This document shows positions 26,399 through 35,737 of a stretch of DNA of 49,401 nt, piece after piece. Under the pieces are notes generated by a model. That model did not search any database. It saw only the letters and a program-made list of their open reading frames with translations, and was not told where the DNA came from. Source of the stretch: Deltaproteobacteria bacterium (GTDB lineage Bacteria > Desulfobacterota > Syntrophia > Syntrophales > JAIPED01); contig JAIPED010000006.1 in assembly GCA_021737325.1 (NCBI GenBank), positions 1 through 49,401 of the forward strand. The letters are read 5' to 3'. How positions within the stretch are numbered: the stretch's first letter is position 1; every line of letters begins with the position of its first letter. A program made the position numbers and the translations under genes.

Positions 26399-29300
26399 AT
26401 GGAAACATTTGACGCGATTTTCTCCCCACTTTGGGGACAAAACCTCATTGAAGCCAGTGCTGGCACGGGAAAAACCTACACCATCTCCTGTCTGGTTGTT
26501 CGTGCGATTGCCACAGGCAACATCCCCTTGGAGCAAATTCTGATAGTAACTTTTACCAGAGCATCCTGCGCCGACCTACAAAAAGCGGTGCGCGAAAGAA
26601 TCAGTCAAACACTTTTGGCGCTACAAGGAAGGGATTGCCAAGACGACTTTGCGAAAAAATTCGCTCTAAATTTAGAAGATGATCACGATGTGGTGGCATT
26701 AAGACTAAGAACAGCAATGAGTAACTTGGATCTGGCAAACATCTTTACCATCCATGGATTTTGCCAAAGAATGCTGGTGAAATACGCCTTTGAAAGCGGG
26801 AGCAATTTTAATTTTTCGGTAATTGAAAATGAGGAAGCAATTATTAGGGAGGTCGCCACCGATTACTGGAGAATTAGCACCTACCGTGCTCCTGTGGAGC
26901 TACTTGCCTATCTGCAAAAGGAGCTATCGCTAAAAGAGCTGATTACATACGCCAAAAGGAACACTAATAACCCGCAGAACAAATCTCAGAAAGGGAATCC
27001 TCCGCCAATAAAAAACGCCATAGACACGCTTCAACAGGCATTTAAAAATACGAGCATAAGTTGGCAGAACGACGGAGAAGCGGCCATTACCCTGCTTCTT
27101 GAGGCGGGGTTGAATAAAAGGAGCCATTCGGACGACAAAATTATGGCGGCGAAGAGTGTCATCGCTTCTTTTTTTACACGGGATTTTTATGGATTGCTTC
27201 CTAAAGAAGTGGGAATGTTTACCACCAGCAAAATAGCTAAAGCCAAAACGCTACAAACAAAAAAATCCCCTGAGCATTCCTTTTTCCATGAGTGCGATAA
27301 GCTAACAGTCGCGGCATTGGCAATGGAAGCAAACGCTCAAGAGTATCTTAATTTTATTCGCAATGACTTTGCGCACTATCTCCATGATGAGCTTAACAAA
27401 CGCAAACGCGAACTCAATGTAGTTTCGTTTGATGATATTGTCTCCCTCTTCTGGCAAGCGCTCAACGGAGCAAAGGGAAGTTATCTACAGCAAAAAATCG
27501 CCAATGATTTTAGCATCGCCTTTATTGATGAATTTCAGGATACCGACAGGAGACAGTGCGAGATTTTCGCAAGACTCTTCGGTGATAAATCGCTTTTTGT
27601 TGTAGGAGATCCGAAGCAATCTATCTACTCATTTCGCGGAGCGGATATTGATGCCTACATAAAAATGGCGGGATCATTTAACAAATACTTCCTTAAAGAA
27701 AACTGGCGTTCCAGCGCGGATTATGTGGAAGCGCTCAATATTCTTTTTAGCCAAACACCACTTCCCTTTATTAACGAGCAGATTAAGTTTCAAAAGATTG
27801 TCCCCGCAAGAGGAAATGACCCATTGCTGCTTGATAACAAGCCTTTAAAACCATTGGCGCTATGGTATCTCATGCCCACAAACAACTACGAAGGCGTTTC
27901 TGCGGACAAAACTCAATTGGGCAAGGAAGAAGCAAGAGATATAATTGGCGGTTTTATCGCCAGCGAAATTGCCAAACTATGTCGCCTTGGAAACGAGGGA
28001 AGAGCACTTTTAGCGGGAGAAAGGTTGAAACCCGCAGATATTGCCATCATTGTCCCTAACCACCGCGGGGCAGATATCATGCGTGATAAATTGGAGCGCT
28101 TGGGCATTGTCTGTGCGACACAAGGAGCGGGAAATGTTTTTTCTTCCTCAGCGGCGAGTGATATCCGTCTGCTCCTTGCAGGAGTCATCAATTATCACTC
28201 CCTACCAATGCTCCGCGCCGTCCTCATCAAGGGAGGATATTCCCCCCGGCACATCGTACAAATGACGGAGAACATTAGCTGGGAAAAGCTTTCTGAACGA
28301 TTTGCTCACTATCACCGCATCTGGGTAAGGTCTGGTTTTGGAGAAATGATGGCCAACTACCTATCCGAGCAAAATATACTTGCCAGTATCGCCGAAAATG
28401 ATGCTGGCGAAAGAAGGTTGACGGATTTTTGGCATATAGTAGAAATACTTTGTCTAACGGAAGTGAACGGGCAAAAATCTCCCCATGAAATGCTTCTCTT
28501 TCTTGAGAGAGAGATGGACTCCGCCAACGACACCGCAGAAGGAGAGGAAAATATCCGCATTGAAAGGGATTCCGCAGCGGTAAGGATTATCACCATCCAC
28601 AGTAGCAAGGGATTGGAATTCCCCGTGGTGTTTTGTCCTTTCCTCTGGGACGCGCCAGCGGAAAAAAGGATGCCACTAACGAATGATTTGACACTAGTGG
28701 CTGACGAGGTTTCGCTAGCAAATAGCCGTCAAGAGAGGATGCGACTACTTTATGTAGCCTTGACAAGGGCGAAGTATCATTGCCATTTTGTCAATGGAGC
28801 GATTAAAAATGGGGGAAACTCGCAAATCCAGCTCCTCTTTCCCGAAAATTGCCGCGATGATTCTTGTTTTTTTAAGCTTGCTCAGGAAAATGAGAGGTAC
28901 TTTTCTTGCGATTTCATCGGTAAACCATTTTTCCCCAACGCAAGCACTTCTAGCGACGGTTGCGTTCCCGCACCCATCACCTTGGCACCGAAAATAATGC
29001 CCGCGAGAATTGATAACTCGTGGCGAATAGCCAGCTTTTCCTCCTTAGCAAGCTCTAATCATAGCATAAGCTACGATTATGATGATGGTTTCCTAAACAA
29101 TCCCGTTATCGCCGTGAAAGGATCGCGGCGGGATATCTTCTCCTTTCCCCGTGGGGCCGTTGCAGGAAATTTTTTCCATTCGCTGATTGCCGAAGTTGAT
29201 TTTACTAGCCGCGATGTCCGCAGTATTGGTAATAAGATAACGGAAAAACTGCGTTCCTTCGGATTCGAAGAAAGTTGGCAAGGGGTCATTCTGAATAACA

Positions 29301-29860
29301 TCAAAACCGTTTTGTCCGCCTCGCTACCCGCATCTGCTGGTAATGTTTGCCTTGGCGATGTAGGGGCTGAAAAACGAATCGTAGAGATGGAGTTTTGTTT
29401 TCGCTTCAACAAAACGAACTCTAAAGATTTTAATCGGTTATTATCTTCTCTAAGCCGCGGCAAGGAATTCTGGCAAGAAGAAGCGATAGATTTTGCTAAC
29501 ATAGGAGGGTTTCTGAAGGGCTTCATTGACTTAGTCTTTGAATACGGCGGTAGGTATTACATTGTCGATTGGAAATCAAATCACCTCGGCGATGAGATCT
29601 CTTGCTACAACAACAAAGCCATGGAAGAGGAAATGCTACGATCCCTCTATCATCTACAATACATTATATACACAGTGGCGCTACATCTGTTCTTAAAGAA
29701 TAGAATCAACGCATATGATTACGAGAAACACTTTGGCGATGTTTTCTACATTTTTCTTAGGGGAATAGACGCCCAACAAAAAACAGGAATCTATCATACT
29801 CGCCCAAGCCTTGAGGATATCGAAACTCTCACCCAAGCTTTTACCCACAAGCAGGAATAA
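26399..29860 (+). CDS. recB: Exodeoxyribonuclease V beta subunit RecB (helicase-nuclease)
   Basis: The 1153-residue SF1A helicase-nuclease has Walker A ASAGTGKTYT (residues 19-28), motif II IDEFQDTD (376-383), VGDPKQSIYSFRGAD from 402, IHSSKGLEF (733-741) and LLYVALTRAK from about 784. The C-terminal nuclease has Asp1044, Asp1057 and Lys1059 in GFIDLVF and IVDWKS. Their spacing equals that of the enteric active site. RecB drives 3'-5' unwinding and cuts DNA in double-strand-break repair. GGGGA lies upstream of the ATG. The gene ends 29 bp from the convergent aconitase gene, and no recD follows. Confidence 0.93.
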   Translation: METFDAIFSPLWGQNLIEASAGTGKTYTISCLVVRAIATGNIPLEQILIVTFTRASCADLQKAVRERISQTLLALQGRDCQDDFAKKFALNLEDDHDVVALRLRTAMSNLDLANIFTIHGFCQRMLVKYAFESGSNFNFSVIENEEAIIREVATDYWRISTYRAPVELLAYLQKELSLKELITYAKRNTNNPQNKSQKGNPPPIKNAIDTLQQAFKNTSISWQNDGEAAITLLLEAGLNKRSHSDDKIMAAKSVIASFFTRDFYGLLPKEVGMFTTSKIAKAKTLQTKKSPEHSFFHECDKLTVAALAMEANAQEYLNFIRNDFAHYLHDELNKRKRELNVVSFDDIVSLFWQALNGAKGSYLQQKIANDFSIAFIDEFQDTDRRQCEIFARLFGDKSLFVVGDPKQSIYSFRGADIDAYIKMAGSFNKYFLKENWRSSADYVEALNILFSQTPLPFINEQIKFQKIVPARGNDPLLLDNKPLKPLALWYLMPTNNYEGVSADKTQLGKEEARDIIGGFIASEIAKLCRLGNEGRALLAGERLKPADIAIIVPNHRGADIMRDKLERLGIVCATQGAGNVFSSSAASDIRLLLAGVINYHSLPMLRAVLIKGGYSPRHIVQMTENISWEKLSERFAHYHRIWVRSGFGEMMANYLSEQNILASIAENDAGERRLTDFWHIVEILCLTEVNGQKSPHEMLLFLEREMDSANDTAEGEENIRIERDSAAVRIITIHSSKGLEFPVVFCPFLWDAPAEKRMPLTNDLTLVADEVSLANSRQERMRLLYVALTRAKYHCHFVNGAIKNGGNSQIQLLFPENCRDDSCFFKLAQENERYFSCDFIGKPFFPNASTSSDGCVPAPITLAPKIMPARIDNSWRIASFSSLASSNHSISYDYDDGFLNNPVIAVKGSRRDIFSFPRGAVAGNFFHSLIAEVDFTSRDVRSIGNKITEKLRSFGFEESWQGVILNNIKTVLSASLPASAGNVCLGDVGAEKRIVEMEFCFRFNKTNSKDFNRLLSSLSRGKEFWQEEAIDFANIGGFLKGFIDLVFEYGGRYYIVDWKSNHLGDEISCYNNKAMEEEMLRSLYHLQYIIYTVALHLFLKNRINAYDYEKHFGDVFYIFLRGIDAQQKTGIYHTRPSLEDIETLTQAFTHKQE

Positions 29861-29889
29861 AACCGATACAGTCAGGAACTGCTCAAAAA

Positions 29890-31809
29890 CTACAAGACAT
29901 TGGCAATGCCACCAGCAATAATGGCGTTGCGTTGACGCTGGCTGAAAAACCCTTGGAGCATAATTTGCGTCCCTCGGGTTTCGTTTTTCAGAATAAAGTT
30001 TTCATCACCAGTTGCCATTGCTACACGGATACAAGCGATGCGTAAAGAATCTCCCTGCTCTATTCGTTCGTAGTCGGCATGATCGGCAAAGGTGAAGGGA
30101 ATGATCCCAAAATTGATAAGATTGGCGGCGTGAATACGCTCAAAAGATTTGGCGATAACCGCTTTAACTCCCAAAAACATCGGACAAATTGCCGCGTGTT
30201 CCCTTGATGAACCTTGACCATAGGAAAGCCCAGCAATAACAATATTGTGCTCATTTTCTTGTTTATTTTTGTAGGCTCGCTGGAAAAATGTAGGATCAAC
30301 CCCCTGAAAAACAAACTCCGCATATTTAATAATGTTGGAACGGTATTTCATCTTATCACCAGCAGGCATTATGTGATCGGTCGTTATCTTATCCCCAACC
30401 TTCAATGTTACAACACCCACAATATCAGCAGGGAGCGGATCGTTATGTGGCGGTTCTCCAATATTGGGACCCCTAACTATTACTGTGGATGGATCTGCAA
30501 GCGGAGGAATAACCATGGAGTCATCAACTATGAAGCGGGAGGGAACTTCTATTGCGGGATAAACAATCCCCGCTTCTCGCGGATCACAAACACAACCACA
30601 TAAGGCTGCAACTGCGGCCGTTTCTGGGGAAACAAGAAACACCTCCGCATCCTTTGTCCCCGATCGTCCCAAGAAGTTCCGATTTGATGTTCTTAAAGAG
30701 ACCCCGCGGGAGGGGGGGGAACAACCGTTACCGATACAAAACCCACAGGCATTCTCCATTATTCTAGCACCAGATCTCAGGAGCAAGGCAAGGTAACCAT
30801 CATTTTCGATGTTTAGCAAAACCTGTCGCGAGCCGGGCGCGATGATAAAATCAACATTGGGATGAACACTACGGCCCTCCATAATTTTAGCCACCATGGC
30901 TAGATCCTTGTAGGATGAGTTCGTACATGAACCGATGCAAACTTGATTCACCATCAGCCCTGCGATGCTCTTGATCGTTGCGGTGTTATCAGGACTATGA
31001 GGTTTAGCAACCATAGGCTCTAATAAAGAGAGATCTATCGTAATTTCCTTATCATAGACGGCACCACTGTCGGCCACAAGCTCTCTCCATGCGGATTCTC
31101 TCCCCTGCGAACGCAAAAAAAAGCGAGTTTCTTCATCACAGGGAAAAAGCGAGGTAAGAGCGCCCGTTTCGGCTCCCATGTTGGCAATAGTTGCCCGTTC
31201 GGGAACACTTAGCGTTTTTACACCATCTCCGCCGTACTCCAACACATAACCGCTATTGCCCTTGGTGGTTATTGTATCCAAAACCTTTAAGATGACATCC
31301 TTAGCAGAAACCCAACGGGAAAACCTCCCTATTAGGTTTACCTTGAGGACCAGGGGATAACGAAGAAAAAATGGCTTACCTGCCAACGCCAAAGCGACAT
31401 CCAAACCGCCTGCCCCTATAGCCAACATGCCGATGGCACCTGCGGTTGGTGTATGACTATCGGAACCTATCAGCGTCATTCCCGGTACGCCAAAACGCTC
31501 CAAATGAACTTGATGGCAAATCCCGTTACCAGCGCGAGAAAGGTATATTCCGTATTTGCGAGCAACCCCTTGTAAATAGCGATGGTCATCTGCATTTTCG
31601 AATCCTATCTGGGTGGTGTTATGATCAATGTAGCTTACTGATAGTTGCGTTTGAACACCTGGTAACCCCATCGCTTCGAACTGAAGATACGCCATTGTCC
31701 CAGTCGCATCCTGTGTAAGGGTTTGATCAATTTTAATACCGATCTCGTCTTGCAAATCCCCAACAACGATGTGGGAGTCCAATATCTTAGCGGCTAATGT
31801 CTTTTCCAT
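29890..31809 (-). CDS. Aconitate hydratase, Aquifex-type (about 640 residues)
   Basis: The 639-residue protein has the four-domain aconitase layout: IKIDQTLTQDATGTMAYLQFEA, HQVHLERFGVPGMTLIGSDSHTP, the cluster cysteines in CIGSCTNSSY and CGFCIGNG, and a C-terminal swivel domain with SYGQGSSREHAA. It is shorter than the AcnA (about 890) and AcnB types. It converts citrate to isocitrate through cis-aconitate in the TCA cycle. I chose ATG 31809 because family homology begins there; an in-frame GTG lies at 31836. It is convergent with recB, and the next gene upstream is the OmpA-like lipoprotein 35 bp away. Confidence 0.9.
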   Translation of the reverse strand: MEKTLAAKILDSHIVVGDLQDEIGIKIDQTLTQDATGTMAYLQFEAMGLPGVQTQLSVSYIDHNTTQIGFENADDHRYLQGVARKYGIYLSRAGNGICHQVHLERFGVPGMTLIGSDSHTPTAGAIGMLAIGAGGLDVALALAGKPFFLRYPLVLKVNLIGRFSRWVSAKDVILKVLDTITTKGNSGYVLEYGGDGVKTLSVPERATIANMGAETGALTSLFPCDEETRFFLRSQGRESAWRELVADSGAVYDKEITIDLSLLEPMVAKPHSPDNTATIKSIAGLMVNQVCIGSCTNSSYKDLAMVAKIMEGRSVHPNVDFIIAPGSRQVLLNIENDGYLALLLRSGARIMENACGFCIGNGCSPPSRGVSLRTSNRNFLGRSGTKDAEVFLVSPETAAVAALCGCVCDPREAGIVYPAIEVPSRFIVDDSMVIPPLADPSTVIVRGPNIGEPPHNDPLPADIVGVVTLKVGDKITTDHIMPAGDKMKYRSNIIKYAEFVFQGVDPTFFQRAYKNKQENEHNIVIAGLSYGQGSSREHAAICPMFLGVKAVIAKSFERIHAANLINFGIIPFTFADHADYERIEQGDSLRIACIRVAMATGDENFILKNETRGTQIMLQGFFSQRQRNAIIAGGIANVL

Positions 31810-31844
31810 GTCTCTGATTGCGTAAGAGTGGAACACAACGAGTG

Positions 31845-32774
31845 TTACTCTTCCTTAAGTATTTGAATTACTATCCGTCGCTGCGGTTCATTACCAGTGT
31901 TTGCACCATACAGCCGTCGAGTGTCGGTGCTATAGCCAACTGTGGCAAGGCTGCGTTGACTAACACCATTTTTGGCAATTTGGCTCATCACGACTTCTGC
32001 ACGGGCTGTTGATAAACCAGAGCTGGAACCAAATTTTTCAGCAACACCAGTAACATTTAAATCCGCCGCGCCAGCATGTCCGATGATACGAAAACGCACC
32101 GCGTTGATACCTTTAAGGTGTCTGCTTATTTCCCTCAACACCTGCTCTCCCGCCCCCTGCAAATCGGCGGATCCAGCGGCAAAGAGAAGCTTCCCGGGAA
32201 TCGTAATCGCAAAAATCGCGCCCTTTTCATGGATATACGCCTTGCGTGAAGTTGTTAATGATCTGATAGAACTCTTCAATGCAGGATAGGCTCCCGAAGG
32301 TGCTGGTGCAGGCTTCTCCACGATTTTCTCCGGAGCTCGGCTTTTTGTCTCCTTTGGAGGAACGGGGACAACTATTGGAAGTGAAGGTGCAATCACAGGA
32401 GGAGGCACAACAACCGCTGTTGCCGGAGCGGAAACTGCCACCTTTTTTTCTTCTTTCTGCACGATATTATCCTTTGCGTCAGTAGCCGTGGCATGGACTT
32501 CCTCAGCCTTTGGCGCAACAACGGGTTCAGCAATAACTGAAGGAGGAGCGGCCGGTTTTATGGGAGTTGCGTTAGCAGGTGGCACAACAACAGGACGCAA
32601 TTGTGTCTGCATATGCGTCTTATCTGCACTCGCCAAATAATTGCGTTGCTCTTTGAATATACGGGCTTCTTCGGCCACCCGTTCATACTCCGCCTTGCTA
32701 ACGCAGGAGGAGAAAAAAAAGGAAGAGAAGAATAGCATAAAACCCGCAAGGGCAAGCAACTGGCTCTTTTTCAT
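31845..32774 (-). CDS. OmpA-family peptidoglycan-associated lipoprotein
   Basis: Starting at ATG 32774 (GGAGG seven bases upstream) the 309-residue protein has a signal peptide with a lipobox-like FSSC at about residue 24. A mature N-terminus CVSKAEYE and a Pro/Ala/Val-rich linker (about residues 55-165) follow. The C-terminal OmpA-like domain contains ILLFAAGSADL-type and FRIIGHAGAAD-type segments. It ends SLATVGYSTDTRRLYGANTGNEPQRRIVIQILKEE, whose NEPQRRI matches the conserved NxxxRR motif of the domain. It would be an outer-membrane lipoprotein that tethers to peptidoglycan. A longer frame to 32900 runs through the leader and is not needed. The start of the mature protein resembles that of the upstream lipoprotein. 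Confidence 0.85.
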   Translation of the reverse strand: MKKSQLLALAGFMLFFSSFFFSSCVSKAEYERVAEEARIFKEQRNYLASADKTHMQTQLRPVVVPPANATPIKPAAPPSVIAEPVVAPKAEEVHATATDAKDNIVQKEEKKVAVSAPATAVVVPPPVIAPSLPIVVPVPPKETKSRAPEKIVEKPAPAPSGAYPALKSSIRSLTTSRKAYIHEKGAIFAITIPGKLLFAAGSADLQGAGEQVLREISRHLKGINAVRFRIIGHAGAADLNVTGVAEKFGSSSGLSTARAEVVMSQIAKNGVSQRSLATVGYSTDTRRLYGANTGNEPQRRIVIQILKEE

Positions 32775-32947
32775 GAAAATACCTCCATCATTCCCTGTGG
32801 CACAGCTTCTTGCTAAAACAATACCGACCAAGAAACAATTAACTACAAGTATTGTTACACAACTCACCGCCAATACAACTACGGAGGACGATGGTCGCAA
32901 AGATCAAACGAGCAACCAAACCATCGCCCCGCTTAAAACAACGACAA

Positions 32948-32970
32948 ATTGGACAACACGATCATCCAAT
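32948..32970 (-). terminator. Possible terminator after the coiled-coil lipoprotein gene
   Basis: The arms ATTGGA and TCCAAT are separated by 11 bases and followed on the minus strand by TTGTCGTTGTTTTA. A second stem (CGATGGT/ACCATCG, 32889-32926) lies further downstream in the leader of the OmpA-like gene. The 228-bp gap 32775-33002 holds no other gene that I can support. Confidence 0.35.
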
Positions 32971-33002
32971 ATAATAAGCGCTCTTTACTTGGTAAGAAAC
33001 CA

Positions 33003-33416
33003 CTATTTGAAACCTTGCTGTGGCTTCTTTGCCGCCTTAACCGACTTCACTTCCACCGCAGCGATCTCCTCCTTTAGTTTCTTCGTTTCTTCTTCCAAAA
33101 CAGCGTACCTCTTGGAGATCTCTTCAAGTTCAGCCGTAAGTGCGTCAATCATATCCTTTTGCAGTTGCGTTTCTTTGAGCAAGTTCTGCTTCTCTTCCGC
33201 ATAGGCGCTGACCTTCTTATCGTAGGTCTTCATTTGGTCATTATAAGCGGTGATTTGATCGTTTTTTGCCAAAACTTCCTTGGCAAGCGCTTCTTTCTCC
33301 TGTTGTAAAACCGTAAACTGATCCTCTTTTTGTTGATATTTGCTCTGGGTAACACAACCGCCCAAGGCAACAATAAAAACTAACAAGACTAGAAACACCT
33401 GAATTGTTTTTCGCAT
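33003..33416 (-). CDS. Small coiled-coil lipoprotein
   Basis: The 137-residue protein starts with MRKTIQVFLVLLVFIVALGGC, a lipoprotein signal peptide with lipobox ALGGC (Cys21). The mature chain begins CVTQSKYQQKEDQFTVLQQEKEAL and is almost wholly heptad-repeat coiled coil to about residue 118. A lysine-rich tail (VKAAKKPQQGFK) follows. It recalls Lpp/alanine-zipper and DUF-type envelope lipoproteins, but I do not recognise a named family. GGAGG lies six bases before the ATG. Its mature N-terminus (C-V-T/S-x-S/A-K/E-Y) resembles that of the OmpA-like lipoprotein downstream, so the two may work together in the outer membrane. Confidence 0.75.
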   Translation of the reverse strand: MRKTIQVFLVLLVFIVALGGCVTQSKYQQKEDQFTVLQQEKEALAKEVLAKNDQITAYNDQMKTYDKKVSAYAEEKQNLLKETQLQKDMIDALTAELEEISKRYAVLEEETKKLKEEIAAVEVKSVKAAKKPQQGFK

Positions 33417-33451
33417 TGTTATCCTCCTTCATAAATTAAATTGATGTAAAA

Positions 33452-35710
33452 TTAAGAACAAATCCGATAAATATCCTCAACGGCCACAACGCCTTGCAAA
33501 GCTTTCCTCAAACCGTCCTCAAAGAGAAAAGTCATGCCATCTTCTTTAGCTATCGCTTGCAACCTTCGCGTATCGCTACCTTCGCGAATAGCCAATTTGA
33601 TTGCCTCTGTAGCCACAAGCAACTCAAAAACAGCGGCCCTGCCTAAATAGCCTGTATTTCTACAGACGGTACATCCCCGTGGTTTAAAAAACAATCTATT
33701 TTTAAGATTTTCCGCGGTTTCCTTACCCTGAGTGTAAGTTTCTATCCTTTGACAATCTTGTGCGCTTAGGGAATATGTCTCCGCACACTCCTTACAGAGC
33801 CTTTTTATCAGACGCTGTGAAAGAACCCCCACGAGAGAATCGGCAAAGTTGATCCTATCAATGCCAAGATCTAACAAGCGTACGACCGTTTCCACAGCAC
33901 TATTCGTGTGTAGCGTGCTAAAAACAAGATGCCCCGTAAGCGATGCTTCTGTCCCAATTTTAGCCGTCTCAAAATCGCGCATTTCGCCAACCATTATTAT
34001 GTCTGGATCGGCGCGCAAAAAAGCACGCATTGCCATGGCAAAATCAAATCCCAGCATCGGGTTGATTTGTACCTGCCTTAGCCCAGGCTGGGTTATTTCG
34101 ATGGGATCTTCGGCAGTCCATATTTTCCGATCCGGCCTGTTTATCTGCCGAATAGCGGAGTGCAGCGTTGTTGTTTTACCTGATCCTGTCGGACCAACTA
34201 CCAGAATCAGTCCATGCGGCTTCGCCAACATCTTGACAAATTCACTTTCATCCCTGGGAGATAGCATCAGGGAACTCAACGGTAAAAGCCCTTCCTCCTT
34301 GCGCAGGATTCTCATCACCACATCCTCCGCATCCCCCTGTGTCGGCAGGGTAGCCACCCTGAGTTCTACTTTTTTTTCTCCGGGTACATTGAATTTTATC
34401 TTCCCATCCTGAGGAAATTTGCGGTTTGTGGTGTCTAAGTTGGACATTATTTTGATACGGGAAACAATAGAACGACGATAGGAATATGGCAATACCTGAT
34501 AGAGACGGCAATCACCATCAACACGAAAACGAACCCCGATATTTTTGCTCTCTGCGTTAGGCTCTATATGGATGTCCGATGCCCTCGCTTTACAGGCATC
34601 AACAATAATTTTATTCACAACTCTAACCACAACCCCAGCCGCTTCAATATTGGCTACATCTGAAAAATCTTCAGTATCCACAACACTATCCAAAGAAATG
34701 ATATCATCTATGGACTGCGAATCCACGCCCTGCACAATAAAAGCATCATCGATAAATTTGAGGATATCATCTCTGGTAGCAACAAAATATTTTACCGCCT
34801 TTGAACCTAGAGCATATTCAACGGAACTACGCTTGGCAATATCCGAAGGGTCGTCAATTAAGATGTAAAAATAATCATGCTTTTTTCCTAATGGAAACCA
34901 CAACTCCTTTGTCAGATACTCCTTGCTCATTCCCTCCAATGAGATTGCCCCATCAACATCAGCAGGGCGTTCTCCGTAGGAAAGGAACGAGCAGCGAAAA
35001 AATTGCGACAGAGACTCGCCGATTTTAAGCTTTGGCACATTGTATCGCTCCATCAGCACCACTTCAAGCGGAACACCAGATTTATGCGCTTCCACGGTGG
35101 CGGATTGCAATGTTCCCAAGTTGATGGTGCCATCCGTAACAAGGTTGCCAAACCTCCCGCGAAAACCGCTGAGCATATTGCTTTTTTCAAAGAAGAGTTT
35201 GCCTAGCGCCATCCCCATTTTTTGGGCGACCTCAATATCTGCCTTGCCGAACGGTTCGCTATCGTTTTTGTTTATTAACTGCAAAACACCCATGATTTCT
35301 CCCTGGAAGAAAAAGGGAACAGCGAGAATCTGTCTCGTCTTGACACCAAATTCTTTATCCCGGTTCTTATCACAAACTAAGGCCGGATTTATTTTTGTGA
35401 GTTCAGACTGATCATAGGCATCTTTGATGTTAATCACCTTGCGGCTGTGTGCGGCACATCCTGCAATGCTCGCTGATGATATCGGCAGTCGAATCTCTTT
35501 GGCGCTGGTAACGCCGTTAACCTCCAAGGAGTATATTTGATTTTTGGAACTATCAGCGGCATAAATCGTTACCGCTTCGGCGTTGAACAACTCTGACAGC
35601 TCTTTTTTTAAACGGACCGTTATCTGCTTAAGGTTCGCCGACGCCATCTGGCTAATGACATCCAATACTTGTTGCTGTTTATCCTCTATAGGACAATCGA
35701 TCACATCCAT
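33452..35710 (-). CDS. GspE/PilB-type secretion ATPase with N-terminal GAF domain
   Basis: The 752-residue protein has three parts. Residues about 20-170 form a GAF sensor (LSELFNAEAVTIYAAD, TRQILAVPFFFQGEIMGVLQLINK). Residues about 175-340 form a MshEN/T2SSE N-domain. A hexameric AAA-type ATPase with Walker A GPTGSGKTTT (Lys512), Walker B DPDIIMVGEMRD and GHLVFSTLHTN follows. Four zinc cysteines in CKECAE and CTVCRNTGYLGR are present. Such ATPases power assembly of type II secretion or type IV pili at the inner membrane. No pilin, PilC or secretin gene is adjacent. The GAF fusion suggests control by a small ligand. Confidence 0.88.
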   Translation of the reverse strand: MDVIDCPIEDKQQQVLDVISQMASANLKQITVRLKKELSELFNAEAVTIYAADSSKNQIYSLEVNGVTSAKEIRLPISSASIAGCAAHSRKVINIKDAYDQSELTKINPALVCDKNRDKEFGVKTRQILAVPFFFQGEIMGVLQLINKNDSEPFGKADIEVAQKMGMALGKLFFEKSNMLSGFRGRFGNLVTDGTINLGTLQSATVEAHKSGVPLEVVLMERYNVPKLKIGESLSQFFRCSFLSYGERPADVDGAISLEGMSKEYLTKELWFPLGKKHDYFYILIDDPSDIAKRSSVEYALGSKAVKYFVATRDDILKFIDDAFIVQGVDSQSIDDIISLDSVVDTEDFSDVANIEAAGVVVRVVNKIIVDACKARASDIHIEPNAESKNIGVRFRVDGDCRLYQVLPYSYRRSIVSRIKIMSNLDTTNRKFPQDGKIKFNVPGEKKVELRVATLPTQGDAEDVVMRILRKEEGLLPLSSLMLSPRDESEFVKMLAKPHGLILVVGPTGSGKTTTLHSAIRQINRPDRKIWTAEDPIEITQPGLRQVQINPMLGFDFAMAMRAFLRADPDIIMVGEMRDFETAKIGTEASLTGHLVFSTLHTNSAVETVVRLLDLGIDRINFADSLVGVLSQRLIKRLCKECAETYSLSAQDCQRIETYTQGKETAENLKNRLFFKPRGCTVCRNTGYLGRAAVFELLVATEAIKLAIREGSDTRRLQAIAKEDGMTFLFEDGLRKALQGVVAVEDIYRICS

Positions 35711-35737
35711 CCGCGCAACCCCTCACAGGGATATTTT

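Noticed and set aside
30000-31000. Possibility that the aconitase is a homoaconitase or 3-isopropylmalate dehydratase large subunit
   Set aside because: The protein contains both the large catalytic part and a fused swivel domain with SYGQGSSREHAA, and 639 residues fit Aquifex-type aconitase; leu genes are not adjacent.
32641-33204. 187-codon plus-strand frame over the lipoprotein gap
   Set aside because: Antisense to the ends of two lipoprotein genes and rich in low-complexity Ser/Thr; not supported.
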